Below are positions 46,880-56,805 of a stretch of 64,000 bases of DNA, one piece after another. Every line of letters begins with the position of its first letter. Within the stretch, counting starts at the first letter, position 1. This DNA comes from Chloroflexota bacterium (lineage in GTDB: Bacteria; Chloroflexota; Dehalococcoidia; Bin125), in contig VXQT01000019.1 of assembly GCA_009838915.1 (NCBI GenBank), positions 24,284 to 88,283 on the forward strand. The letters run 5' to 3'. The position numbers were made by a program, and so were the translations under genes. The notes under the pieces were generated by a model. It was given only the letters and a program-made list of their open reading frames with translations. It did not search any database and was not told where the DNA came from.

Positions 46880-47575
46880 ATGAAGCTGACGCGGATTGCG
46901 GACGACCTTTGGGGGACTCCTCACTGGCCGGTGGATGACTATGCGAATACGCGGGGGTACCTCTTGACTCGGGCGGGGGGGAATGTGCTGATCTATGGGC
47001 TCGGCTTCCAGCGCGAGGCGGCGGACGCGGAGGTGCTGGACGAGATCACGGCGCTGGGCGGGGTGCAGGTGCAACTGCTCTCGCACGGCGACGAGGCGAG
47101 CCGGTCGTTGGAAGCGGTGCGCGAGCGGTTCGGCTCGCGGCTGGCCTGCAGCGCGGTCGAGGTCGACCAGATTGACGGCTACGCCGAGGGTCTGGGCATC
47201 GACCTGGCCTGGACGCCGGACTGCGCCGACGAGGCGTTGAACGGCCTGGAGATCATGGCCACGCCGGGTCACACCAGGGGCAGCATCAGCGTCCGCTATG
47301 AGTCGCCGCACGGCCGCACCTACCTGTTCACGGGCGACACGATCGTGCCCAAGGACGACGGCGGCTGGGCGACGGCGGTGGCCGAGCAGCAGGGCGGTAC
47401 GGCCGCCGATCTCGAGCGCACCTTGCTCGCGCTGCGCGAACAGTCCTTCGACCTGCTGGCGAGCAGCGCCTACGTCGGCGAGACCAGCACGGCGTCGCCG
47501 ACGCAGGAGGAGTGGCAGGCAATCGTCGACCACCGCCTGGAGCGCCTGCGCGTCTGGGCGGCCAGTCGGGCCTGA
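46880..47575 (+). CDS. metallo-beta-lactamase-fold protein with atypical metal motif
   Basis: 231 residues from an ATG at 46880 with AGGAG upstream. The fold is shown by NTRGYLLTRAGGNVLIYG, TPGHTRGSISVRYES (His of motif 3) and YLFTGDTIVP (Asp of motif 4). The usual HxHxDH is replaced by SHGDEASRS, so metal binding may be partial. Relatives include hydrolases and regulatory proteins. It is the first gene on the chromosomal side of the putative island; the methyltransferase follows 13 bp later. Confidence 0.78.
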   Translation: MKLTRIADDLWGTPHWPVDDYANTRGYLLTRAGGNVLIYGLGFQREAADAEVLDEITALGGVQVQLLSHGDEASRSLEAVRERFGSRLACSAVEVDQIDGYAEGLGIDLAWTPDCADEALNGLEIMATPGHTRGSISVRYESPHGRTYLFTGDTIVPKDDGGWATAVAEQQGGTAADLERTLLALREQSFDLLASSAYVGETSTASPTQEEWQAIVDHRLERLRVWAASRA

Positions 47576-47588
47576 CGCAGGCTCATCG

Positions 47589-48329
<741 letters not shown>

Positions 48330-48330
48330 G

Positions 48331-49314
48331 TTATCGGAAAATCGATTGCGGACAGAGCAGCGACTGCAGTTCGTCGATGGATTCGATTGGTGCGGGTTGG
48401 CTGCGCTCTTGCCAGAGTTCGATGAGCCCGTCGGCGCCGAAGTCGTGCAGCAGCGACCAGGCGACCGCGCGTATGGGGAACTCCCCATCGTCGAGCAGGT
48501 TGGGATCGTAGGCCTGGAGATAGGCCTGCGCGAGGTTGGCGTCGCGGTCGCAGAAGCCCATCCAGACGGGCATCCACTCGTACTCGGGCGCGCCGATCTT
48601 GGCATCGCCGAAGTCGATCAACGCTTCAATCCGCCAGCCGTCCTCGGTCGGCGCGCAGAGCACGTGATCGGCGCCCAGATCCCCATGGGCAACGACTCTC
48701 GACTCAGGCTTGTCCGCCGCGATCGCGTCATCGAGCAGCGCTTCGAGCGTGCCGGTGAGTGCATCGTCCAGCACGCCTGCAGCGACCAGCTCGCTTACGG
48801 CGGCGCGGCGGCGCTGCGTCAGGAGATCACTCCAGACTCGGTCTGTCGAGGGGCCGACGAACCGGCTGGGGTCGAGCTCGTGCAGCGTCCGCGTGATTCG
48901 ACCTAGCTGCTCCGCGAGAGATACGGATTCTGCGTCGCTGAGTGCCGGACGCAACTCCGAGAACGGTCGAGCAGAGTGATAGCGAGTGATCAGATAGTCC
49001 CAGGAGATCCCGTCGGCGTCGACGACCTGTCCGCAGCCGGTGACTTCGACGACGGGAACCCGATCCCCCGTCGAGAGCGCCTCCAGCAGGGTCCGTTCGA
49101 AGTCGTACTCGTCCCAGAAGGGGCTGTAGATCTTGAGGACGAGCGCGTGGTCCAAGAGAAACACGGCGTTGGTGTTGGCGCTGGCTGAACGAAGGCGGCG
49201 ATAGCTGATGCCCTCTTGCACGCAGATCTCGTCAACCAGCCCGCGCCAGACTGAGACGTCGTTGTAGATCCGAACCCAGTCGTCCCAGCTATCGATTCGA
49301 ATCGCAGGCGGCAT
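48331..49314 (-). CDS. aminoglycoside phosphotransferase-fold protein
   Basis: 327 residues. Features are a nucleotide-binding N-lobe (TNAVFLLDHALVLKIY), SEL-type hinge (WDYLITRYHSARPFSELRPA), catalytic loop VVAHGDLGADHVL, and the metal motif LIDFGDAKIG. The catalytic loop has His where the family normally has Asn (HGDxxxxN becomes HGDLGADH), so activity needs testing. Similar proteins phosphorylate antibiotics such as hygromycin or act on small alcohols. It is divergent from the transporter gene by about 110 bp. Confidence 0.82.
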   Translation of the reverse strand: MPPAIRIDSWDDWVRIYNDVSVWRGLVDEICVQEGISYRRLRSASANTNAVFLLDHALVLKIYSPFWDEYDFERTLLEALSTGDRVPVVEVTGCGQVVDADGISWDYLITRYHSARPFSELRPALSDAESVSLAEQLGRITRTLHELDPSRFVGPSTDRVWSDLLTQRRRAAVSELVAAGVLDDALTGTLEALLDDAIAADKPESRVVAHGDLGADHVLCAPTEDGWRIEALIDFGDAKIGAPEYEWMPVWMGFCDRDANLAQAYLQAYDPNLLDDGEFPIRAVAWSLLHDFGADGLIELWQERSQPAPIESIDELQSLLCPQSIFR

Positions 49315-49422
49315 CGGGGCTGCTTCCCATCAGGCTCAGTTCCGTCAGACAGTAGCGCGCGTCGTCTCACGATGGCGGCGATGACAGGCGATACTCTCTG
49401 ACTACAGGACTCGAGGCTGATC

Positions 49423-50967
49423 ATGAACGACCTGCTGTCCAGATTGAGCATCCTGATTACCAGGCGGCCCTGGATCACGATCGGCGTGTTGCTCGTGATC
49501 ACCGTGGTGATGGCCGCTGGGGCGGATCGGCGGTCGCCGATTATCGACGGCACCGACGTAGGGCTGCTGCCGCAGGATGGGCCGATCGCGACGGCGATTG
49601 CGGAGATCAACCAGCAGTTCGAGGCGACCGGCGACGTCCGTCTGGTCACGCTCGTGTTTCGCGGAGAGGCGATCAGTCCCGAGGGCCTGTCGCAGATGAG
49701 CGACCTGATCGCGGCTGCGGTCAGCGCTCCGGAGGTTGAGTCGCTACTCGCGCCTACTGATGCGGTGGTGGCGCCCAGTCAGTTCTTTCAGGCGGCGCTT
49801 GGCCTGGAACGACTTGATTCGCTGACGCAGACGGAGATCGACGGCGTCAGCAGCGCGCCGCAGATTGGACCTGCGATTGACGCGCTGACGGGCACCGACG
49901 TCGACGGCACACCCGTTGCGATCGCGACGATCCGCCTGCGCAACACGATGGACGAACAGGTCGCGGACGCCGAGCGGCTGATCAGCGATCTAGCGATCAA
50001 CGACGAGGGTCCGCTGCGGGTCAGCAGCGTCTCGCCGGCGATCGTCGAGGACGAATACAAGCAAGCCACCGAGGACAGCATGGCGCCGCTGGTCGGGGTC
50101 GCGCTGATCCTCATCGCGGTTCTGATCCTGCTGTTCTTGCGCACGCTCTCCGACCTCGTGCTGGCGCTGTTCGGTCTGCTGCTCTCGCTGATCTGGGTGA
50201 CCGGCGTGGAGGGCTGGCTTGGTCCGGACGCGCTGGGGATCATCGGTCCGCCCAATGCGCTGACGGCAATGGTGCCGATCATCGTGATCGGCCTGACCGT
50301 GGACTACGCGATCCAGGCGTTGTCGCACTACCGGGAACAACGCAGCGGGGGCGCGGCTGTGCTGGACGCCGTCCGCACCGGCTTGCGCCACGTGGTGATC
50401 CCGCTCCTGTTGGCCGCGGTGACGACGATGGTGAGTCTACTCGCGAATCTGCTCTCGCCGGTCGAGATCGTCAGCGACTTCGGCGTGGTCGCGGCGCTCG
50501 GCGTGGGCATGAGCCTGATCGTGATGTTGACCCTGATTCCAGCGGGCCGGACGATCATCGACCGTCGGCGCGAGGCGAAGGGCACGCTGCCCGAGCCGCG
50601 GCTGGTCTCGCAGGCGCTGCCCGGCATTGAGCGCGCGGCGGAGTGGCTGGGCCGGACCGTCGCGCTGCGGCCGGCGCCCTTCCTGCTGGTCGTCCTGGCG
50701 CTGACCATCGGTCTGGGATTCGCAGCAACCGACCTGGAGTCGGAGTTCAGCATCCGCGACATCCTGCCACGGGGCGGCTCGGTGTTGGAGGACTGGGAGA
50801 CGCTCGATGAGGCGGTGGGCGGCTCGACCGAGATGACCTCGGTGCTGATCCGGGCGGAGGCGACCGAAACGAGAACCTTGCTCAATCTGCGCGACCTGGC
50901 CGACCGCTTTGCGGACGACGCCGAACGGCCGGCTTTTGCCGGGGGGGGCGATTCAGACCTCGTATGA
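49423..50967 (+). CDS. RND/MMPL family transporter, N-terminal part (split by a frameshift)
   Basis: Reads 514 residues before ending at an out-of-frame TGA. It holds the first half of an RND protein: membrane helix 1 (PWITIGVLLVITVVMAAG), an extracytoplasmic loop, a bundle of helices from MAPLVGVALILIAVLILLFL to FGVVAALGVGMSLIVMLTLI, and the beginning of the second half (PFLLVVLALTIGLGFAATDL). Near FADDAERPAFAGG the coding frame is lost at a G8 tract (50941-50948), and the next frame continues the same protein without a gap. Members export lipids, hopanoids or hydrophobic compounds by proton antiport. Confidence 0.85.
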   Translation: MNDLLSRLSILITRRPWITIGVLLVITVVMAAGADRRSPIIDGTDVGLLPQDGPIATAIAEINQQFEATGDVRLVTLVFRGEAISPEGLSQMSDLIAAAVSAPEVESLLAPTDAVVAPSQFFQAALGLERLDSLTQTEIDGVSSAPQIGPAIDALTGTDVDGTPVAIATIRLRNTMDEQVADAERLISDLAINDEGPLRVSSVSPAIVEDEYKQATEDSMAPLVGVALILIAVLILLFLRTLSDLVLALFGLLLSLIWVTGVEGWLGPDALGIIGPPNALTAMVPIIVIGLTVDYAIQALSHYREQRSGGAAVLDAVRTGLRHVVIPLLLAAVTTMVSLLANLLSPVEIVSDFGVVAALGVGMSLIVMLTLIPAGRTIIDRRREAKGTLPEPRLVSQALPGIERAAEWLGRTVALRPAPFLLVVLALTIGLGFAATDLESEFSIRDILPRGGSVLEDWETLDEAVGGSTEMTSVLIRAEATETRTLLNLRDLADRFADDAERPAFAGGGDSDLV

Positions 50968-51907
50968 GTTGCTGATCCATGATTGGGTGACGGACAGCGG
51001 TCAGCCTGGCGACCGTTACGACCCGGCACTGGCCGCGCAATATCGAGACGCAACCGAAGGGTTACAGATCGACTCCACGATCATGCAGTCGATTCTCGAT
51101 CGTCTCGAGTCGCAGGATCCACAGTTCTCCCACAGCCTGAAGAACAATCCGGACGGGATCGACTCCATCCTGGTCCAGTTCCCGACGTACTCCGGCGACT
51201 CGATCGGCGCGAGGCAGGTGCAGGAAGAACTGGAGGCGCTGTGGCAGGGAGACGACCACGTGCTGACGGCGACCTCCGACGCGATCATCGGAGTGACGAT
51301 CACGGACTCGATCACGGAGCGACAAACGGAATCAATCAGCGTCACGATCGCCGTCGCGCTGGGCATCCTGGCGATCTTCTTCTGGCTGACCCATCGCCAG
51401 CCGGTGCTGGCATTGGTCGCCGTCGTGCCGATCGTGTTCGTGCTGATCTGGGTGCTGGGCACGATGGCGCTGCTGGGCATCCCCTATTCGCTGATCACAT
51501 CGATCATTACCGCGCTCTCGATCGGCATCGGGGTCGATTACACGATTCACCTGATCCATCGCTATCGCGAGGAGTTCTCCCGCCTGCGCGATCCGGAGCA
51601 GGCTGCAATCCGCACGCTGGCTACCACCGGCTCGGCATTGCTCGGTTCGGCGATGACGACTGCGCTCGGTCTCGGCGTGCTGATTGCGTCGCCGCTACTG
51701 GCGTCGCAGCAATTCGGGATCACCGCGGCGATCACGATTGCTTACTCGCTGATCATCTCGATCCTGGTCGTGCCGCCGGCCATGACGGTCTGGGGCGCGT
51801 TCCAGAACATGCGCCTGCGCTCGACCATGCAGCGGATGTGGGATGAGCTGGACGAGGCGATTGACGACATCCAGGAGCGACACGAACGGGAGTCGTCGAC
51901 GTCCTGA
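50948..51907 (+). CDS. RND/MMPL family transporter, C-terminal part
   Basis: About 320 codons continuing the upstream protein from AIQTSYELLIHDW. It contains the second extracytoplasmic loop and the second helix bundle (SVTIAVALGILAIFFWLTHR, LALVAVVPIVFVLIWVLG, LITSIITALSIGIGVDYTI, ITAAITIAYSLIISILVVP). HLIHRYREEFSRLRDPEQA is the loop after the proton-relay Asp. If the tract had seven Gs, the two parts would form one protein of about 827 residues, a normal RND length. Confidence 0.85.
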   Translation, partial: AIQTSYELLIHDWVTDSGQPGDRYDPALAAQYRDATEGLQIDSTIMQSILDRLESQDPQFSHSLKNNPDGIDSILVQFPTYSGDSIGARQVQEELEALWQGDDHVLTATSDAIIGVTITDSITERQTESISVTIAVALGILAIFFWLTHRQPVLALVAVVPIVFVLIWVLGTMALLGIPYSLITSIITALSIGIGVDYTIHLIHRYREEFSRLRDPEQAAIRTLATTGSALLGSAMTTALGLGVLIASPLLASQQFGITAAITIAYSLIISILVVPPAMTVWGAFQNMRLRSTMQRMWDELDEAIDDIQERHERESSTS

Positions 51908-51921
51908 GCGCGGCAGGATCG

Positions 51922-54000
51922 CTAGTGAAGCACGGGGCAACCCACGGCAGGCGCTGAGGCGTTCGATGCATCCACCGAGGGAATGTCGTGCCGTTGGCGC
52001 GCGATGTGGAACTTCACCTTGTTGCTGATCGTCAGTGACGGGAATGGGCTGATCCGAAGCTTGGCATTGGATGGTCGCACGTCCAAGTCGAAGTAGTACG
52101 CCACCATCAACAGGTTGACCGCCATTTGCAGTTCAACCCACCGGTTACCCAGGCGGGTGTGGGTGCCCAATCCGAAGGGCGCATATCCGAGAGTGCGATT
52201 CTCCTCCCGACCGGGCAGGTATCGATCGATGTCGAATGTGTGCGGGTCGGGAAACACATCGCTCATGTAATGCGCGGCGGTCTGCACGATCAGCACCCGA
52301 GCGCTCAACGGCAGCTCGTAGTTGCCGACAACACAGCTATTCATGACGTTGCGCAGCGAGCCGGGAACGACCGGGTACATACGCAGGCACTCCATGACGA
52401 AGCGGCGAGTGACATCAATTTCGGGACCCTGGAACACCTCGGCGTCAGGATCGCCGTTGGCAAAGATTGCCTCGGCCTCGGCCTGGATTCTCTTGTACAG
52501 GTCCGGCTGTGACGCCATTGCGTAGAACGCAAAGCCGAGGGTATCGCCCAGGTACATGCTGGCCAGCAGCGGGGCGGACAGCGCAAACTTGAGACTCGAC
52601 TCGGGCAGCAACTGCGGATCGTTTGCGTGCAGGCTGAGCAAGTCGTCAACGATGTCGCGTGGAGCGTCAACCCGCAGGGCCGGTGTATGAGCCCGCTGCA
52701 CGCGCTCAAGCATCTGCTCAATACTCTTGGCGCGTTGCCTGATGGCCGGTGTTCGCAGCAGGAACTTGGGCATCAGTTTGGCAACACGGGTATTGAGCGC
52801 GCGCTCCTTGTAGGCGATCAAGTCCTCGATAATGTCCTGCGAATCGACGCTGGCGAGGACGGGCGAGATTTGCGCATTGGTCATCAGCCGCGACATAGTC
52901 TTCGCCGGCATCACGTCTCCGACGTTCCATTCGGCAATGTGCGCCCGCATCAGGCGATAGAGATCTTCAATCTGGCTCTCAAGTCGAGCCCGAGACAAGC
53001 CGGGTTGCATCGCCTTGCGCATGCGGAAGTGATCCGAGCTGTCCAACGACGGGAGGATCCCATGGGCGCCGTATTCCTCTTCAAGCTCGTTGAGGTACTT
53101 GGTCGAGGTCAGGAATCGCCTGCTCTCCCGCTGAGCCCAGCGATTGGCCTCCAGGCCAGCCAGAAAGATCGTCGGCTCCTGGAAGGGCGGGGCCAATTGG
53201 AAGACCGGACCGTACTCTTCGGCAAGACTCGCGAACAGCGCGGGGATGTTGCCGGTTCGGGCATGCGGATTGAACAGCAGGCGTGTCAGACTGACCTTTG
53301 GAATCGATCTGGTCAGCGCCGATTGTCGAACCAGTGGGCTGGTCAGATTCAGGGAAACGGCGTCGGAGATTGACCGGCCCAACAGATCGAGATTGGCGAC
53401 GAATTCGACGCGTTCCTCATCCTTGGGTTCGAGCTGGAAGATGAAGCGCAACACATCGCAAGTGTTGAGAAGCGAAATCAGGATCGCGTCGCGCGGGTCG
53501 GGAATCTCGTCTTCGAAGATGACCCGCGTTATGCGCGATCTGACGAATCCGGCTGCAGTCACTACCCCGCCTTCGCCTGGCTGATCGGATTGCCAGGCTG
53601 AGTGCGTCAGCGTCCAGAACTCGCCCTCGTGATGCTGCAGGATATCCATCTCGGCAAGCCGCTCGAGCGCAACATCAATAGACGTGTCGGCCCGAGGAGC
53701 GAGGACCTCGACCCAGTACTGCGCGTTGTGTTGGTCCGGGTCGGCGACGATTGCCTCAAGGATGGGGTCCAATGCCGCGTGACCCGTCGGCGTCGAGTCA
53801 AGCAGTTGCAGAGAGTCCATATCCGTGTCGATGCGACCGATCAGAGAGAGCTCTGCCAGCCCGGCGCCGACCATAGCGCAGTTCAAGTTCCAACCGCGCA
53901 CCTGGCGAAAGTAGCCGCTCTCTTCATTGAGCAGCATCAACACCAACTCCTGAGGCAGGCTCAGCTGCCCCACCTCTGCGTCAGCAGTCCCCATCGTCAT
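51922..54000 (-). CDS. GPP34-domain / cytochrome P450 fusion lacking the heme-ligand cysteine
   Basis: 692 residues. The first 215 resemble a GPP34 (GOLPH3-type) domain: LSLPQELVLMLLNEESGYF, MVGAGLAELSLIGRI, DSTPTGHAALDPIL, then IPDPRDAILISLLNTCDVL. Such domains bind phosphoinositide lipids in eukaryotes and are known in some bacteria. From about 225 a cytochrome P450 follows, with ExxR in VMECLRMYP and heme-loop YAPFGLGTHTRLGNRWVE. At the axial-thiolate position (FxxGxxxCxG) the residue is Arg616 (codon CGC at 52153-52155, one transition from TGC). Fold and ExxR suggest it may still bind heme, but normal monooxygenation is doubtful. Divergent from a Rieske gene by 239 bp. Confidence 0.88.
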   Translation of the reverse strand: MTMGTADAEVGQLSLPQELVLMLLNEESGYFRQVRGWNLNCAMVGAGLAELSLIGRIDTDMDSLQLLDSTPTGHAALDPILEAIVADPDQHNAQYWVEVLAPRADTSIDVALERLAEMDILQHHEGEFWTLTHSAWQSDQPGEGGVVTAAGFVRSRITRVIFEDEIPDPRDAILISLLNTCDVLRFIFQLEPKDEERVEFVANLDLLGRSISDAVSLNLTSPLVRQSALTRSIPKVSLTRLLFNPHARTGNIPALFASLAEEYGPVFQLAPPFQEPTIFLAGLEANRWAQRESRRFLTSTKYLNELEEEYGAHGILPSLDSSDHFRMRKAMQPGLSRARLESQIEDLYRLMRAHIAEWNVGDVMPAKTMSRLMTNAQISPVLASVDSQDIIEDLIAYKERALNTRVAKLMPKFLLRTPAIRQRAKSIEQMLERVQRAHTPALRVDAPRDIVDDLLSLHANDPQLLPESSLKFALSAPLLASMYLGDTLGFAFYAMASQPDLYKRIQAEAEAIFANGDPDAEVFQGPEIDVTRRFVMECLRMYPVVPGSLRNVMNSCVVGNYELPLSARVLIVQTAAHYMSDVFPDPHTFDIDRYLPGREENRTLGYAPFGLGTHTRLGNRWVELQMAVNLLMVAYYFDLDVRPSNAKLRISPFPSLTISNKVKFHIARQRHDIPSVDASNASAPAVGCPVLH

Positions 54001-54239
54001 GCTCAGAACCTTCGCACGGAGTCACGCATTTCCAGCACGACACAACTCAAGTCGTCAACCACGCCGGATGCCGTCACTATATGACAACAGCACTTGGGAG
54101 GCCGAAACCGTGCTGATAGGGTGCAGACATAATCGCACCTGCGCGCCAGGCGCGCCGGCGAGCGATCTACTGTTCGTACATTGGAGTTGGCGCGTGACGC
54201 AGCGGTCGATGCGGCTGCGCGCGCGAAGAGGGTTGAACG

Positions 54240-55334
54240 ATGCCCGCCCTGCAGCAGCGCGCGGACGACACGGCGCCGCCGTCTCCGTTCCCAGTCGGCT
54301 GGTATCTCGTCGCCACCCGAGCGTCGGTGCTGAAACACAGGTTGATAGCCAAGCAGTGGATGGGCCAGGACATCGTCGTCTGGTCCGACGACGACGGCAA
54401 CATCTGCGTGGCGGACGCCTACTGCCCGCACATGGGCTCCTTCCTGGGCCCGGAGTCGGGCGGTTCAGTGTGCGAAGGTCGGCTGGTCTGCCCGTTCCAC
54501 GGGTTTGAGTTCGAGGCCGACGGTCGCTGCGCGGCCACGCCCTTCGCCGCCGCGCCACGTTCGGCCAACCTGGGCGTCTATGCCACACGGGAGATCTGCG
54601 GCCTGGTGTTCGCCTGGTGGGGCAACGAAGACCGCGAACCGCAGTGGGAGCTGCCCGACGAGGAGCCGGACCAGACAGGCTGGAGCGGGGTCAGCGTCCA
54701 GACCCTGCGCTTTCCCGGCCATCCGCAGGAGACCGCGGAGAATTCGGTCGACATTGCCCATCTGCGCTACGTGCACGGATATCACCACGTCAACGGGGAA
54801 TACCCGGTCGTGGTCGATGGACCACGCCTGGAGAGCGAGTTCGACTTCAGCAGAACCCAGTCAATCGGCAAGCTCGACATCGCAACCCTGGACGTTCACG
54901 CGCGAGCGGAACTGTACGGTCTGGGATACTCGATCGTCGAAGGCCGCGAGCAATCGATCGGCATGGACTTTCGCCTCTGGGTACTGGCGACCCCCGTCAA
55001 CGGCCGCCTGATCGATCTGACACTGGCAGCTCAGATCGGCGAGCTGACGCGGCCGAATCGACGCATCGTCGGCCTGGGATTCCTGCCGGTGGCCTGGCGC
55101 GCGCCGCTGATGAACAGGATCACGAGCTTCTACCAGCGGAGGGACGTGCTGCAGGACGTGACCGTCTGGAGTCGGAAGCGCTACCGGGCGCGGCCTCGGC
55201 TGTGCCGCTCCGATGGTGAGATCATGACCTATCGCGAGTATTGCACTCAGTTCTACCCCGGGAACGGCGAACCGGACAGCCAGCTCGACCTGCCAAGCGA
55301 ACGCGCCACGACCGCTGAGGCGGCGGCGCGATGA
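54240..55334 (+). CDS. Rieske 2Fe-2S oxygenase (KshA/cholesterol-desaturase-like)
   Basis: 364 residues. The Rieske cluster is Cys62/His64 (AYCPHMGSFLG) and Cys84/His87 (LVCPFHGFEFEADG). The mononuclear iron site is in ENSVDIAHLRYVHGY. The N-terminal FPVGWYLVAT segment and general layout fit the single-component terminal oxygenases such as 3-ketosteroid 9-alpha-hydroxylase or the cholesterol 7-desaturase group rather than multi-subunit aromatic dioxygenases. It overlaps the following flavin oxidoreductase gene by 4 bp (ATGA) and is divergent from the GPP34-P450 gene, suggesting lipid or steroid-like substrates. Confidence 0.88.
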   Translation: MPALQQRADDTAPPSPFPVGWYLVATRASVLKHRLIAKQWMGQDIVVWSDDDGNICVADAYCPHMGSFLGPESGGSVCEGRLVCPFHGFEFEADGRCAATPFAAAPRSANLGVYATREICGLVFAWWGNEDREPQWELPDEEPDQTGWSGVSVQTLRFPGHPQETAENSVDIAHLRYVHGYHHVNGEYPVVVDGPRLESEFDFSRTQSIGKLDIATLDVHARAELYGLGYSIVEGREQSIGMDFRLWVLATPVNGRLIDLTLAAQIGELTRPNRRIVGLGFLPVAWRAPLMNRITSFYQRRDVLQDVTVWSRKRYRARPRLCRSDGEIMTYREYCTQFYPGNGEPDSQLDLPSERATTAEAAAR

Positions 55335-56695
55335 CGGCGCCCCGCCGAATCGCCATTGTCGGAGGCGGCGTCTCGGGCCTGGGAGCGGCCTGGGCGCTGC
55401 ATCAACAGCCGGAGCGGTTCGATTTCCGACTCTACGAGGCCGAGCCGCAGCTCGGCGGCAACGCGTTCACCGCCGACATGCCGCAGGAAGACGGCAGCTC
55501 GATCCCGTTCGATATCTCGGTGACCGCCTGCATTCCATCCGTCTATCACCACATCACCTTGTTGATGGAGCAGTTCGGCATCGAACTCGTGGACACGAAG
55601 TTCAGCTACAGCGTGAGATACAGAGGAGACGTCTACGCGCATGACTTCGACTCCGAGATCCGGCGAGAGCTACAGGGGGAGATTGAACGGTTCCAGCGGC
55701 TGCTGCGGCTACTGCACCGTGCGGGCTGGCTGACCCGCGCGAGGTCGAAACTGCTCAACGCGCTCAATCCGTTCAACTACATCAGCATGGGCACGCTGCT
55801 GAACCTGGGCGGATTCTCGGGAGACTTTCGCTACAAGATTCTCAAGCCGATGTTCGTCAACTTCCTGATGGCGACGAATGTGTTCGACATGCCCGCGGCG
55901 CTCTTTTCGCGCTACCTGGAGTTCTTCGACATCGAGCGGGCCACGCCGATGCAGACCTGGGACCAGGGCACGAGGCGGATCTACGACTGCCTCTCGGAGG
56001 GTTTCGGGGACAAGGTGTACCTGAGCCGGCCGGTGCGCAAGGTGTACCGCCGAGCCTCGGAAGTCATCGTCGAGGACGAACGGGGAGCGCAGGAGGCGTT
56101 TGACGATGTCGTCTTTGCCTGCAATGCGAACCAGACGCTGATGATGCTGAACAAGCCTTCGCTCCTGGAGCGTTACATCTTGTCATCGATTCGGTACGAG
56201 AGTGAACTGCACAATCACGCAATCGTGCACTCTGACGAGTCCGTGCTGCCAGAAAATGACAGCAAACCACTTACTACGCGCAGCAACTTCATCGAACAGT
56301 ACGGCTCGCGCCCGGACAACTACGAGATTACGTACATCATGCACAACCAGCAGCCGTGGGCGGGCGGCTCGGATCGGCCCTGTCTGGTCACATACAACCC
56401 GATCAGCCCGATCGACGAACGCAAGGTCATCACTCGGCGTTGGTTCCAGCATGTGGTCCATGATCTGCGGCACGTGGTGCTGCTGGTCAACATCTTCCGC
56501 GCCATCCAGGGTCGGCGCCGGACCTGGCACTGCGGAGCGCACACGCTGATCAACAGCCAGGAGACCTGTTTCGTGACCGGCCTGGTCGTGGCGCGCCAGC
56601 TTGGCGCGGACTATCCCTTCAGCGACGCGGAGGCGAAGCGCTGGTTCAATCACTACGGGAGCATCATGTTCGGCGGCGGCCTGCGTCGGGCGTAG
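55331..56695 (+). CDS. FAD/NAD(P)-binding oxidoreductase (COG2907-like, amine-oxidase fold)
   Basis: 454 residues. FAD-binding [20 protein letters not shown] is followed by [14 protein letters not shown]. The middle part has [20 protein letters not shown] and a [20 protein letters not shown] region that corresponds to the C-terminal flavin-binding motif. It matches predicted NAD/FAD-binding proteins often found with cyclopropane-fatty-acid synthase-type genes, which suggests lipid modification. Translationally coupled to the Rieske oxygenase, so both may act on one substrate. Product not known. Confidence 0.85.
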   Translation: MTAPRRIAIVGGGVSGLGAAWALHQQPERFDFRLYEAEPQLGGNAFTADMPQEDGSSIPFDISVTACIPSVYHHITLLMEQFGIELVDTKFSYSVRYRGDVYAHDFDSEIRRELQGEIERFQRLLRLLHRAGWLTRARSKLLNALNPFNYISMGTLLNLGGFSGDFRYKILKPMFVNFLMATNVFDMPAALFSRYLEFFDIERATPMQTWDQGTRRIYDCLSEGFGDKVYLSRPVRKVYRRASEVIVEDERGAQEAFDDVVFACNANQTLMMLNKPSLLERYILSSIRYESELHNHAIVHSDESVLPENDSKPLTTRSNFIEQYGSRPDNYEITYIMHNQQPWAGGSDRPCLVTYNPISPIDERKVITRRWFQHVVHDLRHVVLLVNIFRAIQGRRRTWHCGAHTLINSQETCFVTGLVVARQLGADYPFSDAEAKRWFNHYGSIMFGGGLRRA

Positions 56696-56805
56696 GCGGC
56701 GAGGACTCGCGCGCTGTCTCTCCACAGCTTGAGCTTGAGCGCACTGCGCGGCTCTGCGAACCTGCGTGCAACGCAGTCATCGGCACAATCATCCAGGAGA
56801 ATTCC

